Shown here piece by piece: positions 19,760 to 30,200 of a DNA stretch of 64,000 bases; within the stretch, counting starts at the first letter, position 1; each line of letters opens with the position of its first letter. This stretch comes from Sporothrix humicola (lineage: Eukaryota; Ascomycota; Sordariomycetes; Ophiostomatales; Ophiostomataceae). The position numbers and the translations under genes are program-made. The DNA lies in contig WNYE01000103.1 in NCBI GenBank assembly GCA_021396245.1, forward strand, positions 62,001 to 126,000, given 5' to 3'. The notes beneath the pieces were generated by a model. It was not told the origin of the DNA and did no database searches. It worked only from the letters and a program-made list of their open reading frames with translations.

Positions 19760-22612
19760 TTAGTTGGCCCGGATCACAAGCTTGGACAGGAACTTGTTGG
19801 ACAAGCAGTCAAAGTCGTGGCGGTCAAACTCGGTCTTGACCTGGCGGTCGCGCAGGTAGGTGTCGTGCTTGAGAATGTGCTCGCGCATCTCGGTCATGGC
19901 GCTGCAGACGGCCTCGTTGTTGTTGAGGACCTGGCCGTGCTTCTCCGTGTCCCAGTCCGTGAAGGAGGGCAGCTTCTGGGAGATGGCGTGGAACAGACCA
20001 ACAATGACGCCGACGGGGGTCGACTCCATCTCGCCGCAGAACTTCTGGACCGAGTTCTGGTCGGGGACGCGGTAGTGGCAGTCGAACTGCATCTCCTCCC
20101 AGACGACCAGCAGGATGGCGGCCAGCATGAATATGGTGGGCCAGTTCTTGAGGCGGTCGCCGGAGTAGACGCGCGAGTACAGGCTCGAGAGCTCCTCGAG
20201 AATCTCCTTTTGCAGCTCGCGCCACATGTCGGCCATGGCGCACTTGATCTGGAAGTTGATCATGACGGGGGCGACGACCTTACCGAAGAACTTGCTGTCC
20301 TCATCATCGATCTGGCCCTCCATGGGCACCTCGGAGCCCTGCTGCTCGACCAGCGTGATGTGCATGGTCAGGTTGTAGGCCAGCACAAGCTTGAGAGCCT
20401 TGCGGATGACGGGCAGGCCCTCCTTCATGTAGTAGCGGTGGGCCGTCTTGAGCACCTCGGTGACAAAAGGAGTGCCCTCAAAGTGGTCATCGATAAAGTT
20501 CTCAAACGTGCCGTCAATGTGGCGGTCGAGGTAGGCAGACAGCTTCTCCATGCTGATGCCCTCCTCGCCGACATCGAGCTTGTCGGTGCGAATGCCAAAG
20601 TCAATGGGCTCCTGGTCGGTCAGGTGCGACTCGACCCAGTCGACCTGGAAACAGCTCTCGTCGGCAACGTGGACCTCGCGAACCATAATGGGGAGGCAGA
20701 AGCCGTAGCCGTGGGTGATCCACATAAGCGACTCCTTCTTGGAGAAGCCCTTGACGTTGAAGACGGACATGCCAAGGTCCAGATGGCGCTCATAGTCGGC
20801 CTTCCAGTCCTTCATGAAGAAGCCCACGTCCTTGATATCAATGCGGGTGCAAGGGACCTGCCAGAGACGAGCATGCGAAGGCTGGCAGCCAGCACACGGC
20901 TCACCCTTGTCACAAGTCTTCTTGAGGAACTTGCAGCGGAGGCAGGCACGCAGCTTGCGGATCTCGCTGGCCTGCTTGCGCTGCTCGGGCAGCAGGGGAC
21001 CGCGCCGGCGGCCGACCTTCTTCTCGCCGGGGATGATCTTGCCATCCTTGCCCGTAGATGAGCGGCGGATGACGGCCTTGGGGCCAGGCTTGGAGATGGG
21101 GCTCTTGCGGGGGCCGTTGGACGAGCGGCGGACAGGCGGTGAAGAGGCAGACGAGGAGGATGAAGACATGGAGCCGGCACCTGAGCCGGAGACGGGTGTC
21201 TGGCGGATGACGGCAGTAGCAGTGGGCGAGGCAGATGCGGCGGCAGTCTTGATAGGGACAGGCGAGACAGCAGCGGCGGGGCTGACAACAATCTCCTGGG
21301 AGGCAGACGACGCGTGGTGGTGGTGCGAGTGGCTGTGGCCGTGGTTGTGGCCGTCACCGTGGAAGCAGTTGCGGTGGCTGTTGGACGAGTCGGACTCCTG
21401 GGAGAAGGGCGAGAAGGGTGCCGTGAAGGAAACCTCCTCATAGCTGCCGAACTCGAGCGAGTTGCCCTCCGACTGAGACGAGTCGGAGTTGGTGCGGAGG
21501 TGCAGGGTCTGGCCGGGGTTGAAGATGGACTGTTGAGCAACACCGTGAGGGAAGGCGTCGTAGCGGGGGAATAGGTCGACAGTCGACCAGTCGACCTCGC
21601 CGCTCGAGCTGCCGAGCGAGTGGACCTCGATGCAGGTGCCGGTGGGCGAGTTGCTGCCGAGGCTGGCCATGCTGCCGAGACGCTCCTGGGGCAGGCCGTG
21701 GGTGGTCGGGGGCATGATCATCTCAAAGTCCTGCCAGTTGGCGAGGCTCATGGCGTTCCATTGCTGCATGGCCTGGGTAGTGGCGACGGCCGAGGCACCG
21801 GCGGCAGTGGTGACGGCAGGCATGGGGTTGAAGGCGGTGCCGAGCTGCATGCCGGCCTCGAGGCCAGCAGTGGTTGTGGGCGTGGTCGCGGCGGCAAACA
21901 GGTCCATGGGGGTGGTCTGGAAACCAGCGGTGAAGGCGTTCGGGTAGGCCATCAGAGCAACGCCGGGGTTCTGCACAAACGGCTGCATGGTTTGGGCCTG
22001 AACCTGGGCAGCAGCCTGCTGGTGTTGTCTCTGCTGCTGCTGGAACTGACGCTGTTGTTGTTGCTGCTGCTGCTGTTGACGGAACTGGCGCTGCTGCTGC
22101 TGTTGCAGACGGTGGTGTTGTTGCAGGAGCTGCTGCTGCTGAATGTGCTGTTCCAGTTGTGCCTGCTCGAGTTGCCGTTGGCTCTGCTGCAGAGAGAACT
22201 CTGTGAGGGGGTTCATTGTGGTCTGGAAGGGCGAAAGCAGCTGCTGGAGCGGGCTGGAAGAGGCGGAGCTAATGTGGCCGGGAGACATGCTCTGTGGCGA
22301 GTCCTCGGGGGAAGATGACGGCTGCTCAATAGGCGAGTGCACGGCGGTGCCGACGTTGACGGGGTTGACGCCTGTGGCGGCGGACGAGTAGTCAAAGGGC
22401 ATGTTCCAGGCAATCGTTGTCTGCGGCTGTTGCTGGTGGCTGCTGGACGGCGGAGACATGGAAGTTGTTGTCGTCGGCGGCACAGAGACGGGCACGGCTG
22501 ATGACGGTGAGACGGCGGCAGCCGAAGACGTTGTCGGCGACGTTGTGAAGGGGTAGAACTGCTCGATAAACGCCTCACCTGCGGCGGCGTTATTGTTATA
22601 GTCGTAAGACAT
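19760..22612 (-). CDS. Glutamine-rich Zn2Cys6-like transcription regulator
   Basis: This is an intronless gene of 950 aa. I start at the ATG at 22610-22612 (MSYDYNNNAAAGEAF). An upstream in-frame Met would add 41 Phe/Ser residues encoded by the CT-rich leader and is not credible. In order: a Ser/Thr/Pro-rich N-terminus (1-135); a glutamine-rich run (about 137-207); an Ala/Thr-rich part; a histidine-rich patch (HNHGHSHSHHHH, about 430-445); a Ser/Pro/Arg basic region; and a binuclear-type cysteine cluster at about 555-587 (ACLRCKFLKKTCDKGEPCAGC, then a sixth Cys in PCTRID). The rest is a well-structured 360-residue C-terminal domain with no motif I can name, probably ligand or partner binding. 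It is likely a nuclear DNA-binding activator. The last Cys spacing (11 residues) is wider than usual. It is preceded by a 10 kb gene-free region. Confidence 0.9.
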   Translation of the reverse strand: MSYDYNNNAAAGEAFIEQFYPFTTSPTTSSAAAVSPSSAVPVSVPPTTTTSMSPPSSSHQQQPQTTIAWNMPFDYSSAATGVNPVNVGTAVHSPIEQPSSSPEDSPQSMSPGHISSASSSPLQQLLSPFQTTMNPLTEFSLQQSQRQLEQAQLEQHIQQQQLLQQHHRLQQQQQRQFRQQQQQQQQQRQFQQQQRQHQQAAAQVQAQTMQPFVQNPGVALMAYPNAFTAGFQTTPMDLFAAATTPTTTAGLEAGMQLGTAFNPMPAVTTAAGASAVATTQAMQQWNAMSLANWQDFEMIMPPTTHGLPQERLGSMASLGSNSPTGTCIEVHSLGSSSGEVDWSTVDLFPRYDAFPHGVAQQSIFNPGQTLHLRTNSDSSQSEGNSLEFGSYEEVSFTAPFSPFSQESDSSNSHRNCFHGDGHNHGHSHSHHHHASSASQEIVVSPAAAVSPVPIKTAAASASPTATAVIRQTPVSGSGAGSMSSSSSSASSPPVRRSSNGPRKSPISKPGPKAVIRRSSTGKDGKIIPGEKKVGRRRGPLLPEQRKQASEIRKLRACLRCKFLKKTCDKGEPCAGCQPSHARLWQVPCTRIDIKDVGFFMKDWKADYERHLDLGMSVFNVKGFSKKESLMWITHGYGFCLPIMVREVHVADESCFQVDWVESHLTDQEPIDFGIRTDKLDVGEEGISMEKLSAYLDRHIDGTFENFIDDHFEGTPFVTEVLKTAHRYYMKEGLPVIRKALKLVLAYNLTMHITLVEQQGSEVPMEGQIDDEDSKFFGKVVAPVMINFQIKCAMADMWRELQKEILEELSSLYSRVYSGDRLKNWPTIFMLAAILLVVWEEMQFDCHYRVPDQNSVQKFCGEMESTPVGVIVGLFHAISQKLPSFTDWDTEKHGQVLNNNEAVCSAMTEMREHILKHDTYLRDRQVKTEFDRHDFDCLSNKFLSKLVIRAN

Positions 22613-24270
22613 GGTTGCGTGAAAAAAGTCGATGGGATGAAAAGAAGTTGTTGATGATATGACGAGATCGAAAAGGGAAAGGAGAAAAGAGAAGAAAAAA
22701 GAGAAGAAGAAAAAAAGAGGAGAAAAGAGAAGCAAGCAAAAGGATGAGGAAAAGAGAGGAGGAAAAGAGTTTCAAGGAGGCCGGGCGACACGAGGTGATT
22801 GTATGTGATATTTCGACACCGCTCTTTTGGTGGGCGGATCTCCTCGACGTAAGATCTGGGCTGGGGGTTTATTTTTGTGGGCTAAGCCGACAGGGTGCGG
22901 GTAAGTCGTCAGTAGTGGTTTGGTAGTGTGAAGACTATGAGCAACTATGAGATGGGCTGAGATTTTGATATGCTCCCTCTGGACGATGAGAGGATGAGGC
23001 GGGACAGACAGGTCTCAAAGGGAGAAAGGAGGTGGTGAAAAGTGACGACGAGGTTGGCGAGAAAGACAAGAGACAGAGAGAGATAAAAAGAAAAGAAAGA
23101 GGAAAAGAAGAGAGGAATTTTGACTGGGTTACAGGCGAGAGGGGGGAGAAAAGAGACAGCAAACGGCCCAGTCAGAGGGAGGTTGGCTGTGGTGAGAGTT
23201 TGTTGGGTGAGAAAAGAGAGGGGGCGGTTGAGTTGAGGGCAGAGAGGCAGAGAGGAGGAGACAGAGAGGGGCCAGGCCAGGCCTGACAGAAAGGGAAGAA
23301 AGTGGGCGTGAGTGGAAAGCGGAGCGGGAGAAAAGCGGGTGGATCGCGAGGAGAGGGGCTAAACAGGGTGCACACAGTACTGAAAAGAGGCGAGAGAGAG
23401 AAAAGAGAGAAAAGAGGCTCGTAGGGTGAGGGCTCAGGTGCAGCGATTGGGAGGATCTGTATGGCTGATAGGCTGGATGAGGGTGTTATTTTTTGGTAGT
23501 TTTTGTGGGATTTTGGTTTCTTGGCTCGCTTTTGGCTCGTTTTGTGTTTCGCTCCGTTCCTGAGGATCGTGGAGTGTCTTATTGCTCTGTTATTTGCTAT
23601 TCGCCGTTTGTATTTGCCTTTTGCTATTTGTGACTGCTTGGGAAATAGCCGGCGCCGTGAGGTGAGATCGGCTGGCAAAAAACGACGGACAAGACCCTGA
23701 TAAGACCGGCCGGATTGAAGACCAGAAAGACACTGTGCAGGCCCAGACAAGTGACCCTGCCAGGATCGATAGATGGGGGTTGAGGACCGAAATGAAGACA
23801 CGATGCAGGAGGCGCGAAAAGAGGAGACGAAGAGGAGAAGACACAAAAAGGGGACAGGAGACAAGATGTGCAGGGCCAGCAAAACAGCCGAGGGCACAAG
23901 GCACAAGCGACGAGAGGGGCAGGCGCGGCCGGAGTACACGTTCACGGAAATAATATCACGATATACAAGCAGGAGTCGGTGGTGGTGCACGTTTGCACTT
24001 TCTTGATACAGCGAACAACTACGAAAAGGCATTATAGAAGGAATGCTCTTGCCTGTTCTGCAACAACGATCGTTCTCTCTTTCCTCATTCTCTTGCTCTT
24101 GCCCTTTTTTTTTTGGTCTTATTCTGTCCTCTCCTTCTCTGTCTCGTTCGTCTCGTTCCCATCGTTCACGCAATCCGGGCGTGCCTTCCTCATGCCTCTC
24201 TTGTGTCCATCGCAAAGAAGCGGTGAGCAGGAAAGCAAGCTTGAAAAATGGTAGTGGCTGACCAGCCACG
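22613..24270 (-). promoter_or_regulatory. Pyrimidine-rich leader/promoter of the zinc-cluster gene
   Basis: Upstream of the ATG the coding strand is strikingly CT-rich. It is purine-rich on the plus strand, with long GA runs at about 22.64-22.77 kb and 23.0-23.45 kb. In filamentous fungi CT-rich stretches mark transcription starts and leaders. The 365-codon open frame on the minus strand at 23172-24269 is a by-product of this composition (few stops in CT-rich DNA) and is not called a gene. Confidence 0.4.
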
Positions 24271-27200
24271 GCGCGGGCTCATGCATGTACTTGGGTCCTG
24301 GCCAATCACAGAACGGCATTGTACAGATGGACCCCTTTCGGGATGCACGCACATGGGGAACAAACGGCGTGCCCCACTATTTTGTTGCGTTTCGCTGTGT
24401 TTTTGCTGGCCCATTGTGAAGATCCACCGGCTAGTGCTGGCTAGGGCCAGAAGGCTAACACGACGCTGAAGCTCGAAAAGCTCAGAAGGTGGCCCTGGCT
24501 TTAGCGGACGGGCCAGCAGGCGAGCCAAGCCCAGAACAGCCAGCCACTAAAACTGGGGCGAAGGCAGGTAAAAGGTAAACGGCAGGCAAATGGCAGGAGA
24601 ATTCAACATCTTCACTATTTACGACCACTCTTCAGTCTTCATGACAGTCGATTTTACAGATCGCCAGGCCCGCGATAGCAAAGAGGGGCGCGCTACGAGG
24701 CCATTGGCGATTTGGCATCTTTCTCTTTTTGGCCGTTCTTTGGCGAACTGTTCTCCGTACGAGTCGGAGAGGACGGAGAAAGACAAAAGACAGAAATGGA
24801 CAAAGTCAATGGAGAAGAAAAAAGATGCAACACTGTGCCTGGATACACTTTGGTTATTCGCCTCTTCCCGATGCAGCAATTCAACGCGACGGCGTCCTAT
24901 TCGTTTGCACAATTCGTGATTTTTCGTGTTTTAATGTTCCATTTTTACTGTGCGCGTTTCTGTAAGATACCTTAATTGTTATGCAACGGCTATAAGCTTG
25001 TGGCGTTTAACGGCATAGCCAGGGAGGAAGTGAGAGAAAAGAACACAAAAAGAAGTGCACAATTGGGGAGAAAGAGCACATTGTGGAGGAGGGTTGAACA
25101 CGGAGAAAACTGAAGTCGGGGAAGTGAAAGGAAGTGAGAGGAAGAGAGAGAAGCCGATTTGCCTCCACAGATCTGAGCTGCTGTGATGCCCGAGAGAAGA
25201 AGAGAGAAAAAGAAAACAAAACAAAACAAAAAAGGGACAATATGTCACAAAGGGACGTCGGGACATGTTTCTGGTAGCTGTCGGACAGATCCTTTGGCGA
25301 GATGTCGTCGTTGTCGCCGCTCACATTTTTGGAATCTACATTTCCCCGTCGTCCCCTTTACCTGTATTTGAGCGGTGACTATGGAATGCGGAGTCCTTTT
25401 TTGTCACTTCTTTCTACGTCTTCTCTTCCTTATAGAGCATGGAATTACCCTGGATGACCTGGATGAGACAGACAACGGCTGTGGCCAAGACACTCCAGAC
25501 ACGCCAGACAGCTTTTACACGCCAGAAAACGAGCGAATCGCCCGCAACTTGCGGTGACGCTGGCCACTGGCATCTGGCTATATGCATGTCTAGATGCATG
25601 TCTGTGATGTCTACGGTGTCTTTGTCCTGAGTCTGTGGTTGTGATGTCTGTCTGTCTCGCTTTGATCGATTTCGGTCCTTTCCTGCCTCTTCTACCCTCC
25701 ACGATATATTCTTCTGCCTCTTTTTTCGTCCTCTTGATCACCCCTCACTCCTCAAGCGTTGCGATCTGCTTGGCCTTGCCTGGAAACATGATCCACCCCT
25801 TGCATCCATGTGAGACTAAGACACGACCACCACGACAGCACACAGAAAGAAGACAGCTTAAAAGGCAAGAAAGGCTGTTGTCCGTGTAAACGCAAAACGA
25901 GGTGACATGGAGGGCAAGAGAGACATACACACACACAAACCACGCATCAAAAACTAAGTCAGGAGGCATGTCACAGTGGGAAGCACAAACCGGGCACAAA
26001 AGCCCTCGGTTTGAAGCCTATCAGAGTTGTGGCCAGTCTAGTATGGACGTATCAAGATCGTTTGCTGGCCGATCAGCAGGCCGTCCAGCCTGGAGGCAGA
26101 CAGCCACAAGACAAGACAGCACACAGAAGGCACACAAAAAGATACGAGATACTTTGTCCAGTTGTCTGCAGCCCTCATGCACTACACAGTACACTATTGC
26201 ACACTCGACACTCCATTTTGGCCACCTGCAACCCGGGAGAGCCGTTTTGGCGACATTTTCCCACTCTTCACAAGTAACAGTCCATCCCGGCATCCGCGGG
26301 GCGCACCAACTCTCTTCCTGTCCAAGTACAGCTGTATCTGTGTATCGTCGAGGCCGAAGTATTCCGCAAGCTGCAAGTTGCAAGCTGTGCTCCCCAAGCT
26401 ACTGTGCTGTGCCAGCTGCATTAATACGTTTGCATTACATATACATGCCCGTCTCCGCGTTGTGACTTGACGATTACGCATACACTGTGAGTGTCTCGAC
26501 TTATTGGACGGCCTGTTTTCAGAATATAAGAATATATGATGCACAACATCTCACTCTCGTCGTCAGCAATCGAGTGCCGAGCGAGTGCGTGGTTTGTGGT
26601 TCTTTTTTTGCCGCCCGGTTCTCTCTGTGCCCTTTTCTCCTTCCTTTCTGTCACCTCCCTCGCTTCTTCTTCTCTGGTTCGGGCCCGTACGGCAAGCTCG
26701 TCCTTTCTGACGGGAAAAGAGGCGAAAAGAGGGAGGGCGCACTGACCTACAGCTTGTTTCTCCAAGGAGACAAGATCTCGAGCTGAGGAACACTGCTCAG
26801 GAAACTGCTCGCCTTTCTTTTCCATTACTGCCGAGCTTGCCCGCTGTAAATTCAATTGAGAGGACGGCGATATCCCTGAAGACCGAAGATGACATGGGGT
26901 ATCCCCTCATTTCCAAGCAAAAAGAGGCGTGTCGTGCCGTGTCATCATCCATTGAAACGCGGGGCGAGAAAAGCGAGTAGAGGCCTTTCTGAAGAGGATT
27001 GGACAAGCCACAGCGGAGAGCGAGGACCAGGGCCTGGTCCTGCCCTATGCTTTTTTGAGAAAGAGATCTAAAAACGGCAATGGAGAACAATGTGAAAATC
27101 AATCAAGAGAGACGCCGGAAAAGAAAAGACGCGCGCGCGATAAAGGATCACGCAACGCAGCTCCATTGAGGAAACCGATATAACGCAACGAGAGCCAAAC

Positions 27201-30200
27201 AAAATAAAAGTCCCCCTGGTATGCTTTGGCGAATATGACCTTGGCGAGAAGTCACAAAACAATACAAAACAACACAGATGCACATGAAAATGAGATACGA
27301 AGTAAGCTACAGAATACTGTACACTGTACAATGTTATCGAAAACACCTGCACATCACGAATGTGCCCCGTCTCTCTATGCACAGGACGAATGGCGTCGTC
27401 GATCATGGCGAAGAGGAGAATGTCAAGGCCAGCACGGCAACTAGGTGAGAAGACAAGAACATTTCTTGCCAATATTGTGTAAACTCATGATCAACACCGC
27501 CTCGTCTCGCTACGTCGTTCCTGATCCAGCAAAAGGCATCGAGACTAGCGCCGCGATGCCAGTCTGTGTCGAGCATAGTTCAGGACCAAGATCCAAGACT
27601 TTTGTAGTTTTTCAGGGCAAACGAGAAAAGGATGGGGCATCTAACCATTACTGGGAAAACACCGCATCTGGAGGTGACGGAGTATTCGGGTTGCACCTGA
27701 TAACACAATGTGAAATCCTGTAAAGAGACAGAGATAGAGGTCGAGGCACTTTGTACAGCTTCCTATACGAGCGAGTCTATTATCCTCAATGGACAATCGC
27801 CCATCAACAGCCGGCCGGATTCCTACTCTGTCATTTTGCCTGTCCTTGTCCATCCTCCTCATCCTGCTCTCCTTGCAGATAATGAGAAAGGGATGCTGCA
27901 GATTTGTGGTCACAAAAAGGCAGTTCAGCACAGCCAGATCCCAGGATCCCAGTGCGTATCATTCAAGTTTAAACTGAATAGTTTCATCCGTGCGGGACTT
28001 GTCATTTGTGCGTGCGATGTACTTATTTCTGTGTCTTTCCCGTCCTTTTGTGCTTTTGTGACTTTGTCGTCAACCCACTTGCAGCGTTACAACGCGCAGT
28101 TTGTTGACCGCTGGTTTGAGCAGGCCCCCAAACACTGTGGATGTGGACTTGGGCCTGGCCCTGGCCCTTGCGTCAATGTTTTGGCTGCACATCGAATCCG
28201 CGAATCCACGAGTCCACGAATCGACGAATTGGCAAAGAGGGCAAACGCGCGCGCCGGCAAGACAAGACACGGAAAGACTGAGAGTTGAAAGTTAATACGG
28301 GGAAGGCGAGGATATAGTGCCAGCGCCGCAGTCGTGCATCGTCTGTAGGGTTGAGTGTCTGGGCAGGTCGTTTACTCTAAGAATGGAGAAGATCCAAAGT
28401 CCCAAGAGCACAAGTTCCTTTACCCTGTTTTCCGGTGGAAAAGTACTTGGCAGGATTTTTTCTCGTTTCTGCCATATGGCCCGGAGCGGACGGAGAGCGG
28501 CAGCGGCAGCTGAGGAGAATGAAAAAGGATCACTGTCGACAAGGGTGGCAATCTATTTCGATACTGTGTCTGTGTGAATCGAGACAGCCCTCGTCAAAGT
28601 TGGAGATAGCGCAGCGGAACGCATAAACACTACTGCGTTAGATGCATAGAGGCGATGGCAGAGGCAAAGGCAAAAGACACGAAGGATGCTCGTGTGAGTC
28701 TGGAGCGTCTGCAAGTGTCCGGAACCGAAAGAAGGGCGAGAGGCCGGGAAGGCGAGCTGTGAGGCAAGGAATGAATCAAGAGAGTCGGGGGAGACTACGC
28801 TACTAGAAGAGACAGCAGCGATCGTCGAGGTCGAAAAGTCGAGGATCGAGGGCGGACCGCGGACACGACCGACGCAGACAGCAAGATACGATGCAAGATG
28901 CCAGACCAGAGCAAAAGCCGAGATGACAGATGCGTTGTATGTGGAAAAAGGAAAAAAAGAAAATAAAAAGGCGACCTGCCCGTGACGGCGAAGACATGCC
29001 TCGAATGGGAAGACGGCGGTCAAAGACTGGAAAGAGAGAGGGCAGAATAACGTTGTCCTCAGGCAAACACAAAGGAAACGGCGGTAGGCCGATCTGCAGC
29101 AGGGGTTGCAATCGCAGACAGTCACAGTGTGAGAGTGTCGACAGTGTAAGAGCAAAAGCCTGTCACCGTCTGTTTGAGTGAAGCCCTTGCCCTCGTCAGA
29201 CGCACAAAAAGACGACTCGAGTACTCTGGAGGTCGTAGAGGGTTTCAATATTGATTTTGTTCACCGTATTCCGCCAATTGTATCGAGTTGTGCTTTCTTT
29301 TTCTTTCCCTCGTTTCTTTCTTTTTCAATCGAATGATGCGCCATGGCGTGGTTTTTCTGTTGGCGATATAAAATCTCCGCGTGGAAAGGACTGCAAAGGG
29401 CAAAAGAAATCACAATAAAAAGAAAAGAAAGAAAAGAAAACAAATCGGTGAAGCCAGTCCAGCCAGAAAAAGAAAGAAAGCCCGCCAGCCCACTTCCTCC
29501 ACAGTTTGTCCACAGTCCACAGTTCAACTCACAACCCACAATTGGTGCAAGATGTTCGTCTCTTAGTACAGTACGAGATCGCCAGTGCAATCCTCAATCG
29601 CAGTAGATGCTCCTATGGGCGTCACGACGCACCACAAATGCCTTCACTTCTCCTTTCCCTTCTCCACCTACGTTTCGCCTTCCTCTTTGAACTCTCTGAA
29701 CACTTTTGTACTGCTGCAGGCCCGCTGCTGTTTTTGTTTTAGTTTTGCTCCATCAGAAGCCTGGCTGGCTGCAGCTGCAACCGCTCCTGCGCTTCTGCAG
29801 GTTCTGCACAAGCTGCATCGTTTAGTGCTGTGTCCAGGTCCTTTTGAAGTGTCCTTCTCCACAACCCGTAACAGAGCCCCGTAACACTGCTTCTGCTCCG
29901 CCCAGTCTGAGGAGTCTCGCCAGTGTCAGTCTCAGTACGGAGTATCTCACGAGAAGAAGCGGTCTCCACCGGTCGCCTTGTAGAAATGTGGCGATTCTTT
30001 TTGATATTTTTCTTGAATTTATTTTTATTCTTCGACACAGTATGGGTATGCCCACACTACTGCGGGCGTGGCCAATAGTCAGGATGGCCGTGACGCGTGA
30101 TGTTTGGACTTTCAGCTCAGTCTCCCACAAATGTTCCCAGGGCCAACCTTGTCGATAGCAGACAGCAAATGCCAATAAAAGGATTTCCCAACAGGTTCTC

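Noticed and set aside
19751..21061. 436-codon plus-strand open frame
   Set aside because: It lies antisense to the zinc-cluster regulator. Its composition (Leu/Val/Asp/Gly rich, no motif) is the mirror of GC-biased codons in the real gene.
22613..22735. 41-residue N-terminal extension of the zinc-cluster regulator
   Set aside because: It would be a Phe/Ser/Leu run encoded by the CT-rich leader. The downstream MSYDYNNN start is typical of the protein family style and has a normal composition.
23172..24269. 365-codon minus-strand open frame upstream of the zinc-cluster gene
   Set aside because: It lies in CT-rich DNA where stop codons are rare. Composition is Ser/Pro/Arg/Leu filler without a domain, and it is more likely leader or promoter.
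28193..28232. CGAATCC-rich stretch resembling tRNA T-arm sequence
   Set aside because: It is a degenerate direct repeat of an 8-mer, with no acceptor stem, A box or cloverleaf around it.
28553..29248. 231-codon minus-strand open frame in desert A
   Set aside because: It is rich in Cys, Ser, Arg and Leu with no domain, promoter or overlap with conserved sequence. It looks like a chance frame.
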